From assembly GCA_007449985.2 (NCBI GenBank), contig VIIQ02000205.1, forward strand, positions 1-64,000: a stretch of 64,000 nucleotides of DNA, read 5' to 3'. Positions 1-12,800 of the stretch are shown piece by piece. The translations under genes and the position numbers were made by a program. Origin of the DNA: Desmodesmus armatus. Taxonomy: Eukaryota; Chlorophyta; Chlorophyceae; Sphaeropleales; Scenedesmaceae. Position 1 is the first letter of the stretch, and each line of letters starts with the position of its first letter. The notes beneath the pieces are model-generated. The model did no database searches and had not been told where the DNA came from. It saw nothing but the letters and a program-made list of their open reading frames with translations.

Positions 1-539
1 CCGCCCCCCCCCCCCCCAAAGTGACCTTCCCTGCCAACAGGAATGGCTTGGCAGTCACGAGACAGCATGTGCATGCTAGGGTGACTGCACCTGTTTCAGA
101 TATCTGCAGCGCGAGACACTGTCACCCCATCACGTCACAAGCCCTCTGTGACATGCTACACCTCTTGTAGTCAGCACAACTCGCATCTTATCATTCACGG
201 CTGTACCACCATGTCCACTGTCAGTACTTTGTTCATGCAGCCACAGTCCACCGAGCACCGGGCTTGATACGCTTGGTGTAAGGCTGTAAGCATTACTACA
301 TGTGAACTGGAACTGGAATGACCCCATCAACCATGCCCGCACCCCCCCCCCCCCAACCAAAACATGCTCCCCGACCAGCTGCCCGTTTGACAGGGAAATC
401 CTATGACAGCCACAATGGGGCCTTTGGGCACACAAGCAACATGGCAGCACACCAACTGCGTAATCAACGGCTGATCGCCACTCTCATTGTTTGACATCCA
501 GCCATCTAGTGATGGTAGCACGCCAGTTTGACTGGATGT
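1..539. other. No gene recognised
   Basis: I see no exon with convincing coding character here. The stretch opens with a poly-C run and holds a second one near 340-352. The open frames are short and low-complexity. If the seipin gene continues to the left, this would be intron or 3' sequence of that gene. Confidence 0.4.
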
Positions 540-2380
540 TGCAACAGAGATGGACGCAAGTTGAAAGTGGCGCTGTTGCATAAGGCAAGCACCTGGGCAC
601 ACTGGAAGCTGCATTAACCACAGCCCCCTGCCCCAAACACAAACATGCGTTGGGCAGAACTTCTGTAACACTGAGAGATGCAACACCACAATTGCCAATT
701 TTTTTGAGAACACGTGCCCATACAAAACACAGTTTCAGGCCTGCCACTCCTGAAAGAGTCAGAACCTCCATAAGCATCCACCTTCAGCACTCATCTCCCT
801 GTCACTCATGCACCTCCCTCTGTCACAGGAGGGCACAAGTGAAAGGGGTCAAAGCGAGCTGAGAGGTGTTTTGAGGAGTCTTCATTTGCTACACCAAGTG
901 CGCCAGGATGCTTCGCCATGAATCACCCCCCCCCCCCCCTCCCGCCCCAACCCGCCCCCCCCCCCCCCCCCAAACACCTTACCCCCCCCCCCCGCCCCAA
1001 CACCTACCCCCCCCCCCCCCCCCCCGCGCCCCAACACTGTATGATACGCCCCCCCCCCCTTCCCGGGGGCCCACCGTCCCTGAGTGCACTGGCCCAAAAA
1101 CCACAAGGGGCGCCATATGCCCAATGCACCGTATGAACACACCTAGGAACAGGTCAGCCCCCCCACTGCACACTGAAGCCAACCCCTGCTCGCCCCTCCC
1201 ACTGTTGCACATCCACCATCTGAGGAATGAGGACGGCAACAGAGAAAGGAGCAAGCAGGATTGGGGACGTTGCACAAACAGCAAGCAACCTGAACACTTT
1301 GAAGCTGCATCCACCCCCCCCCCCCACCCAAAACACAGGTTGGGCAGATGCCTCACACACAAAACCTATGTGGGCAGAAGAGATACAGGCCAAATGCAGA
1401 CCCATACATCACTTATTTCAGCTCACCCCTCTCCCTGTTGCTGATCCCCCTCCTCTGACAGGAAGTAGGTATTCAGTAAGGGATGAAGGCCGGCTAAAAA
1501 GGAGGTATCGGGACGCATGGCCTGCTACACCATGTGTTTCCATGGATGATACCATATGATGCAGAGATCCTCAAAAGTAAAGAAGCAAACTGATGCTGAG
1601 GATGTTGCAGAGAAAGCGAACAACCTGAACACTAGAAGCTGCATCAACCATAGCCCCCCTCCCCCCCCCCCAAAACACACAAAGATACGGCAGGGCAGAT
1701 GCCGCAACACAAACATGCGCTGGGCAGACCTGAGAGATACAACACACCAAATGCAGGAACACGTGCAACAAGCAGACACAGATTGTAGACCTGCTACTCT
1801 TGAAGACACTCAGAATATCCTTGAATTGTCCACCTGTCAGCTCACCCCTCTCCCTGTCACGCATCCACCTCCCTCTGCATTAGTGGAGGAGCTGCACGAA
1901 AGAGATAGAGGCAAGCTGAGAAGAAGACATCTCCCTGTTGCTCCCCACCACATCTTGTGACAGGAGTGGAGTGCAACAGGGATACAGAGAGCTGAGGGGG
2001 CGGCTTCAACTGCCAAACCTGAACCACAGCAACACCTCCTTCTCAGTCACCCCCTTTTGATAAACCCCGTTTAGCACCACACTCAACACTTGCACCAGCA
2101 AAGGCTCCAACAAACACAAACGACACATGTGCAAGCTCCCAACGATGAAGCACACTCTGCACAAACACCCGACACATGCTCTAGCAAAAGCACTGCCACC
2201 GACAGCATCTGTTCAAACGCACTTGAGTTGAATGTCGGCACCCATTGCCCCTAGCCTTGCTCACCTCTCTCCCTGTTGCCCCTCCTCACCAGTCGGGTAG
2301 CTCTGGTTCAGGAGCGCAAAAGAGATACAGGAGAGCTAAGGATGGGCTGTTGAAGGCCAAAGTTGAACCACATCAAGGCC
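540..2380 (-). repeat. Degenerate tandem array echoing the last seipin donor
   Basis: About four diverged copies of a several-hundred-base unit. One recurring block (near 570-700, 1270-1400, 1605-1760) has a shared order: GTTGCA, then CAACCTGAACAC-like, GAAGCTGCAT, a poly-C run, CAAACACA, and GGGCAGA-like sequence. A second block (near 795-840, 1420-1470, 1845-1890, 2260-2300) reads on the + strand as GCTCACC, then TCTCCCTGT, then CCACCTCCCTC. This resembles the + strand image of the real donor of the last seipin exon at 2785-2820. I read the array as expanded, decayed copies of that exon-intron junction. Confidence 0.55.
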
Positions 2381-2793
2381 CCCTCCTCATTTACTACTGC
2401 CTCACACTCCCCCCCCCCCCTTGTAATAAAACCACGCGTTGTACACAAACCTCACGCTAGCAAAGGATTTGAGGGAAGGGTATGCAAGCAAACTCTTATG
2501 CCACACGTCAACATGATACCTCCGCATCGCCCATGCCCATATCGCCCCCCCCCCCCCCTCCCCCCCCCCGCCCCCCCTCCCCCCCCAAATCACACACCCC
2601 CACCCCCACACCACAATCACATACCCCCCCCCCCCACCAACCCCTTCCCCACAGACAAAATACCACTCCCAATGATATAATCAACAGGTGCAGCATATGC
2701 ATGTGCTGGCTTGCTGTCTGCCCTCACCCCTTGAGGGTACATTCAACCTCCCCCCCCACCCCCCCCCCAAACACCAGCACACACCAAGCTCAC

Positions 2794-3345
2794 CTCTTCT
2801 CCCTCCTCCCCCGCAGCCAGTGGTGTGCCATACCCCTCCTGCTCCACAAAATCATCCAGCTTCCAAGGTTCATAGCTAGCGGGCTGCTGGAACACTTCGC
2901 CACCATCAGCCCCGTACTGCTCCTGCTGCTGCTGCTGTTCCTGCTCCACCCCGATGCGGTTACCCCAGCGGTACAGGACGTACGCAACGTACAGCAGCAC
3001 AGCCGCAGTACCTGTAGCATATGGTGGCGGTGCACAAAACAAGAGGACCAAACACAGCCACTTGAGCATAGGACGCACATGCAACCGACAAACCTTCAGT
3101 GACTCTGCTGCACGGTCTTCCTTCATGCCAGTGTAAACATCCCGTGCCGCAACAAACGAACAGCGCTCAAGGGCTGCCAAAGGGTCAAGAATTGTTCAAC
3201 CTTCCAGGGTTTAGCATGTGCTCGTCTGAACCCTCACCCGCTCCCCCCATCATGAAGGCTCCTGCCACCGACAGCACCAGCAGAGCAGTGGCCAGACTGG
3301 GACGCAGAGAGGCCAGCATGCGGTCAAACATACCTGCGAGGCGAT

Positions 3346-3395
<50 letters not shown>

Positions 3396-6300
3396 GGTGC
3401 AACACAACAGCGAAGAAGGTCAGCAGCTGCACACTACCCCTACCCAACGCATACATCCCCATGTACACCCTCGGCGGTCGGCCTCATACCACCATCCACT
3501 CAGCCAAACGACCCCCCCCCCCCTGCAGGGCCCATTGTACCCCCCCCCCCACCCACACCCACACACACACACACCTACTACGCACCACACCCACCTCTGT
3601 CAACATCAAGCTTGGCATGTGCATTGTACACCCTGGGCGGTCCCGCCTCATACGACCGACACTCAATGTCACTCTCAGCCACATCGCCCTCGGCCCTTGC
3701 ACAAAACCCTCCTCCTCTTCCTCCCCTAGGGTTTTAGGATCCTTCCTAAACCCCGCAGGGGCAGAAACCTCCTCATAATCGCTGCCGAACTCGTCATATG
3801 ACTGCATCACCCGTTGCTGCCGCTGCACGAATCTCCTGTACCCCGGGAGTGAACCCCAACCGCCGGCCGGGGCGGTAGGGTTTTGGAAGGATTCAAAAAG
3901 TGACAGATCCACACGTGTGGTGTCGTCCAAAAGCCGAGGGCTCGCCAGGGACCAAGGGCGAGGCTGCTGGCAATGCGGAAGAGCAGCGGCTGGGGTTTTG
4001 GGAGCCATGTGGTTGTCCAACGGCCCAGGCTGATCCCATGGGGTGTGATATAGCCCCAGTGGACCTGTGTGTACGTGTGTGTTGGGGGCCGGGGAGGGGG
4101 GGGGGGAAGGGGGGTGAGAAAAGAAGGGAGACTGTGAATGTTGGTTGTGCGAAGCTAGGTTGCTGGGACTGGCAGGGGCGGGTTACTAGGCTAGAGTCTT
4201 CAGAGACCTAGCAAGGCTGCTGGCAATAGAGAGGAGTGGCTGGGGTTTGGGGAGCCAGTGGTTGTCCAACGGCCCAGGCTGATCCCATGGGGGTGAACAG
4301 CTCCCCAGTAACCTGTGTACAAAACAGAGGGGGGGGGGGGGAGAAACGGGCGTCAGAAAGGGGCAAGTCAAGCAGAGAATGTGACAGCCTACTGCTTGGA
4401 TTTCAAGCGCTGCTGCTGGCAATGCAGAAAGTAAGGGGTCGGAGAGCCAGGTGGTTTTCAACGGCTGAAGCTGATGCCATGGGGGGCCAAAAGCTCACCA
4501 GAAACCTGTGCAGAAGACAGGAGGCTCTACACATCAGACAAAAATTGCTTAGATGATGAGAGGTGAGTGACAGCCTTTTGGTTGGGTCCCAGGGCGCTGC
4601 TGCTAGCCAAGCGGAATAGGAGGGACCGAGTTTTGTCTGGCGGCTAATGGTTGTAACAGCTCACCTGTCTGTTTGTGTGTTGTACATGGATTACTCGAGA
4701 TACACAAAGTGTGGTGGTGGTGGGTGGAGGGGGGGGGGTGGAGGGATGGGGAGGGGAGGGGAGGGGGTGCTTCTGCTAAGCTACCGTTGATCAGGGTCCT
4801 AAGGCATGCTGCACACCCCCCCCCCCCCCCCAATGCCAGGCAAGGACAGCGCCCCCCCCCCCCCTTTCCTCCCCCACCCCAAAACACACCTGCACCATGT
4901 CAAGTTGTGGTGATCCTGGCATCTCCAGCTCCACCGCAAGCTGAGTGGCACCCTTCAGCGGCACCAACCATCCCCCTCAGATGAGGACAGCCCCCCCGCT
5001 CATACCCAACCTACCACTTGTGCACCGACCCCCTCCCTCTTGAGCTCACCCCCCCCCCCCACCCCCCGGGCCCGGCAACAGCTCTCCCACACACCTGCAC
5101 CATGTCGGGTTGTGGTGAGCCGGGCATCTCCAGCTCACTGCAAGCTGAGTGGCACCTCGCAGCGCACCAACCACTCCCCATCAGGTATGGACACACCAGT
5201 TCCCACATCGTACTGCACTCCTGAAGTGGCAGCAGCAGCAGCCCTGTCTGCGGCACGCGCCTACGCCTGGCACGCCTGCGCATATGCACACGCACACAAG
5301 CAAACAAAGAACACACACAAGCTCAGTGTATTACATTTAAGGTGGCAGCAGCAGCAGCAGCAGCAGCCCTGGCTGCAGCACGCCGCCGCCGACGGGCACG
5401 ACCTGCCCACACGGCATAATGGAACACACAGCAGACACATGGAATGAATAACCTCGTGTGCATGTCGCTTTGCATTTCACACAGACCAAGAGCAACGCAC
5501 TCACGCAACTTCGACCCCTTCTGGTCACGATGCACAGACCGGTCGTTAAACCCTAGTACCACCCACCTACCCCCCCCCCCCCCCACCCACGATACTGTCA
5601 CACCAATCCCCGCACGCCCCTACTCACCCGACAGTTGTGCCCACAAGCCCTCACTCGCTGTAGCATTGTCCCCACTACCCCACGGCGGCTCAACGGACTG
5701 AACCCCAGCCCCGTCCGGCCGCCGCCGCGGCGCCGCTGCTCTTGCGTCTGCTGCTGCTGCTGCTGCTGGGGGTTAGGAAACCCCTGAGTCCTGCTGCTGC
5801 TGCAGTATAGGTTTGCTGGCGGTGACAGGAGTCTGCTAGGGGGATGGTTTAAGGAGGGGCACCCACACCACTGCAGCTGCTGGGCCTGCTGTATAGTCAA
5901 AGTGAGGGGGAGCGTGTAGTTTGGATTCGTGCGCTGGGAGGTACCACCTGCGCGAACGTAACAGCAGAAACACATAGTGAGATAGTTGATCCCTGCAGTG
6001 ATGGATACTTAAGACACTACAGCAATGTACAGGCTGCATATTATCTGGCACCAACCGCAGTGGAGGGTTAGGGTGTAACTACCCTTGCCCCATGACAGCA
6101 TGCCAGGCTTTGCCTATCCCTCCTTCAACGACTGCACGTGCACCTGGCAATCAATGTGCTACTGGTCGGGAGAAACCAGCAGGTTATGAGCTGGATGCAC
6201 ATGCGGCCGTGCTCATGGAGACTCAACCCTGCCTGACAACACCATGCCAGGCCATTGCTTCCTCCTGTCACAGCTGCACGTACACCTGGCTCAATAGTGC

Positions 6301-9300
6301 TACTGGTCGTAGAGACCGGCAGGTTATGAGCTAGATGCACATGCGGCAGTGCTCATGGAGACGCAGCAAGCGCGCGGCACTTTGCATTCCGAGCCAACTG
6401 CGGTCACTGCATGCCACCAGCACGCCACACCAGCTTTTGCAAACACAACAGAACGCCCAAGTCATGGTGCACTTTTTTGTGATCCTTCCTGCTCAAAAAT
6501 ACCCTGTCAACCTTTCGGGGGGGGGGGGGGGGAGCATAGAGCGTAAATGCTTTCAGCGTTGGCCGGTGCTGCCTTCAAGCGCCTTCAACTGCCACTGCTA
6601 CACCCTGGCACAGTTGCACGTGCACCCAGCTTCACTGTGCTGACAAGGTGACCTTGATCGCAACAGTGAGCGTGATGCACAGGCAGCAGTGTGTGAGGCG
6701 ATACAGCAGCGGCAGCACGGAGGTCCATTTGAGGCAAACCACCAATTTGCCACCCTGGTTCTCACACACCAAAAAGTTCTGGATTTCATTCTGAGCCACC
6801 CCTGGCCCCGAAACCCACGCAGGACACTGCCATTTCCTCCTGCCACGGCTGCACGTGCACCCAGCTCCACTGTGCTGACAACCTGGCATTGACCGCTTCA
6901 GTGAGCTTGATGCACACGCAGCAACATGCAAGGCCATGCAGCAGCAGCAGCGTGGAGGGTCCACTTGAGGCCACCAACCATTCGCCGCCTGCATCACAAA
7001 CACCAGAAGTTCTGGATGTCGGTTCTGGCAACCCCTCGCTTTGAGAACCATGCCAGGCACTGCTTTTTGCTCCCGCCACAGCTGCACGTGCAGTCAGCTC
7101 CACAATGCTGACAAGCTGACATTGTCCGATACAGCGAGCTTGATGCACAGGCAGCAGTGTGTGGGGCGATGCAGCAGCGGCAGCAGCGTGAAGAGACCAC
7201 CTGAAGCACATCACCAATTTGCCACACTGGTTCACCACACCAAACAGTTCGAACATCAGACTTGGCAAACCCTGGCCCCAAAACAATGCCGGACACTGCT
7301 TCTTGCTCCTGCCACAGCTGCACGTGCACCCAGCTCAGCCGTACTAACAACTTAGGTTTGGCAGCATCGCTGAGCTTGATGCACAGGCAGCTGTGCGGGA
7401 AGAAGCAGCCGCAGCATGCAAACACCACCTGAGGCACACAGTTCCTTATCTACCATAATGCCACCACCCCGCTCCCCATACACCAATACGCTCTGCAAGT
7501 CCTGGCTTCCTCGCAACCCCTGGCCCAAAGCATTGCGCCGGACACTGTTGGTCTCTTCTGGCACAGCCGTCCATGCACCTGACCCAATCGTGCTGATGAC
7601 CTCAGTTGATCAGCACCATTGAGCCTGATGCACAGGCAGCTGTGTGTGAGGCAATGCAGCAGAGCCAGCGTGGAGGGTCTACATGAGGTACGTCACTACC
7701 CTGCTTCGCACATACGAGACATGTTGGATTTCCCTGTTGGCAATCCCTGGCCCAAAAACAATGCCGGACGCTGCTGTTTCCTCCTGCACACCTGCACGTG
7801 CACCCAGCTCAACCGTGCTGAAAACACAAGGTCACCGGTACCACTGAGATTGATGCACACACAGCTGTCCGTCAGGGAACCAAGCAGCAGCATTGAGGGT
7901 CCACTTGAGGCACACCTCCCTTCTCCCACGACCCTGCCACATCCCTGCTTCTCACACACACCAACACACCAGCACGCAATGTCCAAACTACCTTTGCAAA
8001 CCCCGGGTGCATAAAACCTCGCTGGACACTGCCGTTCCCCCCTAGCACAGCTGCACATGCACCTAGCTCAATCATGCTGACGACCAACGCTGTACAGCAT
8101 TATCAAGCTTGATGTACACGCAGCTGCCCACAGGGGGATCCAGCAGCAGCGTGAACAAAACATTTGAAGCAAGCCCCATCAATCCAACAGCCTGCCACCG
8201 TCCTCCTGCCATACATTGACAACTTGTGCAAGTAATAGCTTTCATCCCAACCCTGGCCAAAAACACTACGCGAGACAATGTTGTTTCCCCCTAGCACAGC
8301 TGCACATGCACCTAGCTCAATCAGGCTGACGGCAGGTGCCAGTAGGCTGATTGACCTTGATGATCATGCAGATGTGCGCTGAAAGATGTGTCAAGCCTGC
8401 CATGAACCGTCCGCACGACTTTCTTGCCATGCCACCCGCATGCTGACCCCACGTTGCAAACACCCCGGACAACCCTAGCTTTCATGATGCACAATCCCTC
8501 TGTGCTGTTCATTGCAAGCCCAAACCCGTCCCTTCAAACCACACCATCCCTGACACACATGCATCTGGCTGAGTGCGGCTGATAGTGGAATGCAGCCACA
8601 TCATGTGCTGCTGAGCTGGACTCCATCATCAACCGTGACATAAGCTGAATGCACATGCAGCTATGTACAGGGCCACAACATCAGTACCGTACAGACCAGC
8701 AAGCAAACCTCCCCAGATACACTGATGAGCTACAACCCTGGCTTCCCACACTCCTGCAGGTTGTGCATGACACTTGGCTGCGGCCATTTCTGTCAGCCCA
8801 CCCCATCAAACACTGATGTTTCCTCCTGGCACAGCTACACATGCCCCCGGCTCTGTGGTGCTGATGGTGGTAGTCATCAGCTGCCACGGAGCCAGATGCA
8901 TATGCAGCTGTGTGCAGGGGGCGACATCAGCAAAACCAAACAGAATAGGAATCAAACTTATAACGTGCATCCCATCAACGCGCCACACCCCTAAATTCCC
9001 ACGCTCCTGCAGGTTGTGCATATCATGACGCTTGTGTGTGGCAAGCTCTACTTTCAAATCCCATCGGACACGGCTGCTTCCTCCAGACACAGCTACACAC
9101 GCTCCCAGCTCAGTGGCGCTGATGGTGGAAGTCATCAGCTGCCAAGGAGCCAGATGCATATGCGGCTGTGTGCAGGGGGCAACATCAGCAACGCTGAACA
9201 AGTTGGTGATCACACTTCCTACACATCCCATCAACGTGCCACACCCCCAACTTCCCACAATCCTGCAGATTGTGCATAGCATGACCCTTGTGTGTAGCGG

Positions 9301-9832
9301 ATTCTGCCGTCCAAACCCCATTGGACGATGCTGTTCCCTCCTGACACCCTTACACATGCACCCGGCTCAGTGGCACTGATGGTGATACAACAGGTGCCCT
9401 TGAGCTGGATGCACATGCAGCTGTGTGCAGGGGCCACCGCATGAGTAACACATGCGCAAGTGACTTAACCCCACTGCATGCCACGTCCTACCCCTTTTCC
9501 CGCCCTATCGACCATGGTGACAAGTGCTGCTGCCACTGCTGCTAGTGGACTTCCAACGCACAGCTGCATGCGCACCCAGCTTGATGTTGCTGCTGGCCTT
9601 ACCGCTTAGCAACATCATCCAGCTGGGCAAAAAGGTGGCTGTGTACTGGGCCATGCAGCAGCAGGGCTTACCAAATGGGTCTGGCCCGCATTGATATTCA
9701 AAGGTATTCAAAAATTACGTCAGCACGTTGCCACAAGCCTCCCCCCCCCCTGCTGAATCACAGAGTTTTGAGAGTACCCCCAATTGGGCACACTTCGGTA
9801 GCAGGTTGAAGGCTTTGAAAGAAATGTCATGT

Positions 9833-9871
<39 letters not shown>

Positions 9872-12800
9872 TCCTCTGCTGGCACATAAGTGCAAGCGAG
9901 CACTTACAGCAACCAAAAATGATGAAAGCAGTGGTGCTGCTACTGTCTCCCCCGCACATCGGTGCATGTGCACAGGGTCAATGCTCTTGTACAGTCCAGC
10001 TTCGTGCTTACCAAAGCTCAACCCCCCCCCCCCAATCCCATCAAACCTGGGGGCCCCACAGAAATGCTGTTGCTGCTGCCTGCCGTTGCAACAGGGTGTG
10101 TGTGGTTCAGCAAGCTGAGATCTGCTGACAACCAGCCGTCATCCAGCAGACTCCTCAGCTGTTCGAAGCACTATCACCCTTGTGCCAGGACGGAGAGCAG
10201 CAGCACCTGGCAGACCCTTTCAACCAGCCCTGTGCAGACATAACCCCCATGATGCAGCACTCAACCTTGGCGACATTACTAGCATTGGCCCCAGTAGGTG
10301 CCCCCTCCCCCTCCCCCCTCACCCCCCCCCCCAAAACCAGCACTGTTGCTGCTGCCTGCCGTTGCGAATGGGTGTATGTGAAACAAGCTGAGGTGTGCTG
10401 ACAGGACCAGCCGTCGTCTCACTCCTCAGCTGTTGATGCACATGCGCCCATATGCCAGGACTATTAGCGGCACCACCTAGCAGATCACTGCCTGCAGCCC
10501 ACAAATGACGCCCATGCAATCACCCGGCCACACACCTCCTCCTTCAGCACAATGCAGTGCATGGGCATCCCCCCCCCCCCCCCCCCCGGGCACGGGCTCC
10601 CCACGACACACCAAACCAGCGCTGTTGCTGCTGCATGCCTTGCCACATGGGTGTGTGTGGTTCAGAAGCTGAGGTGTGCTGACAGAACAGTTTCTACAGG
10701 CACCCCCCAACGGTGATGCACATGCGCCCATGTGCCATGACCAACCGCAGCAGCTACTAGCACAGCGTTGCCTGCAGCCCACAACTCACAAATCACCCTT
10801 CACGCAACCAGCATGTCACACACCTCACAGACTTCCTCCATTTATCCATGGGCATGACACCCCCCCCCCCCCAGGTCAAAACAAAAAGCAAACCAGCACT
10901 GTTGCTGCAGCCTGCCTTTGCAAATGGGTGTGTGTGCTAAACAGGCTGACGTGTACACTCAACGGTAGCGTTGTGTAACACCTCAGCTGGTGCTGCACAC
11001 GTACCTGTGTAACAGTACCGCCCAAAGCAGCACCTGGCAGACCATTGTTCGCAGCTCAATACCCTTTACGCAACCAGCATGCATGGCCACATCACCTCCA
11101 CATAACCCACATGCCACACACACCTCCTTCAACACAATGCAGTGCATGGGGTTCACACCCCCCCCCCCTTGCCCGGCCGCCTACCGCACAACCCCAAACC
11201 AGCGCTGCTGCTGCATATGCATGCCTGCCTTGCCACAAGGGTTTGTGTGGTTCAGCCAACTGAGCTGTGCTGACAGAACAGTCTCAATCAGGTACAGTGC
11301 TCAGCTGGTGAAGCACTATCACCCCTCATGCCACAACGGAGGACAGCAGCAGCGCCTAGCACACAGTTGCCTGCACCCCAGTAATAAAGTACGTACCCCA
11401 ATCATAAACGGCGTCCACACAACCAGCATGCCACACACGTCTTTCAGCACAATGCAGTGCCCCGGGGTCACCACCACCCTTTTCAAAAGGGTAACTGTGG
11501 TTCAGCATGCTGAGGTGTGCTGACAGAACATACTTCGCCAGCAGCAGCCAGCCTTTGATCCACAGTCTTCCCTCGTGCCACAATGGACAGCAGCAGCACC
11601 TCAGGTTCGGCACACCATTGCCTGCAGCCCACTCAAACATCACCCTCCACGCCACCATCATGCCACACATCTCACGCACACTTCCTCATGGGCATGACTG
11701 CCCCCCCCCCCAAAAAAACCGCTGTTGCTGCTGCTTGTCTTTGCACATGGGTGCGTGTGGTTCAGCAAGCTGAGGTGTGCTGACAGAACAGTTTCTGCAG
11801 GCACCCCCCCAGCTGGTGATGCACATGCACCCACGTGCCAGGACGGACCGCAGCAGCTACTGCCACTGCCTATACCCTCCCTTGGGCCATAGGCGTGTGC
11901 GCATAAAGCTGCAGCATGTCGACTCGTGAGCCGGAGTTCGACATATACAGCTCTATGCACGTCCGACAATGTTTCGAGAGGGTCAGCAGCCGCAGCAGCA
12001 GCACCTGGCAAATCACTTCACGAGATCCCATAAAAAAAGATACCCCAGCACACCCAATTGAGCTGATGACCAGCGGGGACCCTGCCACAACCCCCCACTC
12101 CGAATACCCCTCTGCGACAACCTTCAATACAACTTTCGGTACACCATCCTGTGCACGAAAAGCATCAAAGCAGCGCTGCTGCTACTGTCTCACCCACAGC
12201 TGGTGGAACAACTGAAGCAGCCTAGTCACACAAACTTTGAAGACACCCAGGCCAACAACATGTCAAACCAGTACTTCAGCACAGAGCACCCCAGGTGTGT
12301 AGGATAGGATCCACCCCTCTCTCCCCACATAACCAAAGCAGTGCTGCTGCTACTGCCTCCTTCGCCCCCCCCATGATAAATATAAAGCAGCGCTGCTGCT
12401 ACTGCCTCCCCCGCACAGCCGTGTGTGTGCATGAAGCCCAACTGCAAGACATCAGTGACATTGTGCACAAACACCAATGTGCAAGGGCACAGCAATAGCA
12501 GTAACTGGCAGACCATTTGAAGCGGCCCGGTCCCAGAAAGACACCCAGGCCACCATCTTGCCGCCCATCCCTTCAGCACACAGCAGCCCGAGTGTGTGAT
12601 GTACCCCCCCCCTTACCCCCGGCATAAAACCAAAGCAGCACTGCTGCTACTGCCTCCCTCGCACAGTTGTGTGTGTGCACCAAGCTGAACCCCAACAGAG
12701 GTTGTACCGTGCACAAACACCAGTGTACCAGGACGCACCACAGTAGCAGCCTGGCAGACCATTCAAAGCAGCCCAGTCACACAAAGACACTCCGGTCACC

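Noticed and set aside
882..1444. Poly-Pro and poly-Gly frames
   Set aside because: They are products of C-homopolymers, with no codon structure or domain.
5092..5160. This copy as the functional seipin exon 6
   Set aside because: One base is lost, so the frame reads a stop. The copy at 4890-4940 has the right phase on both sides.
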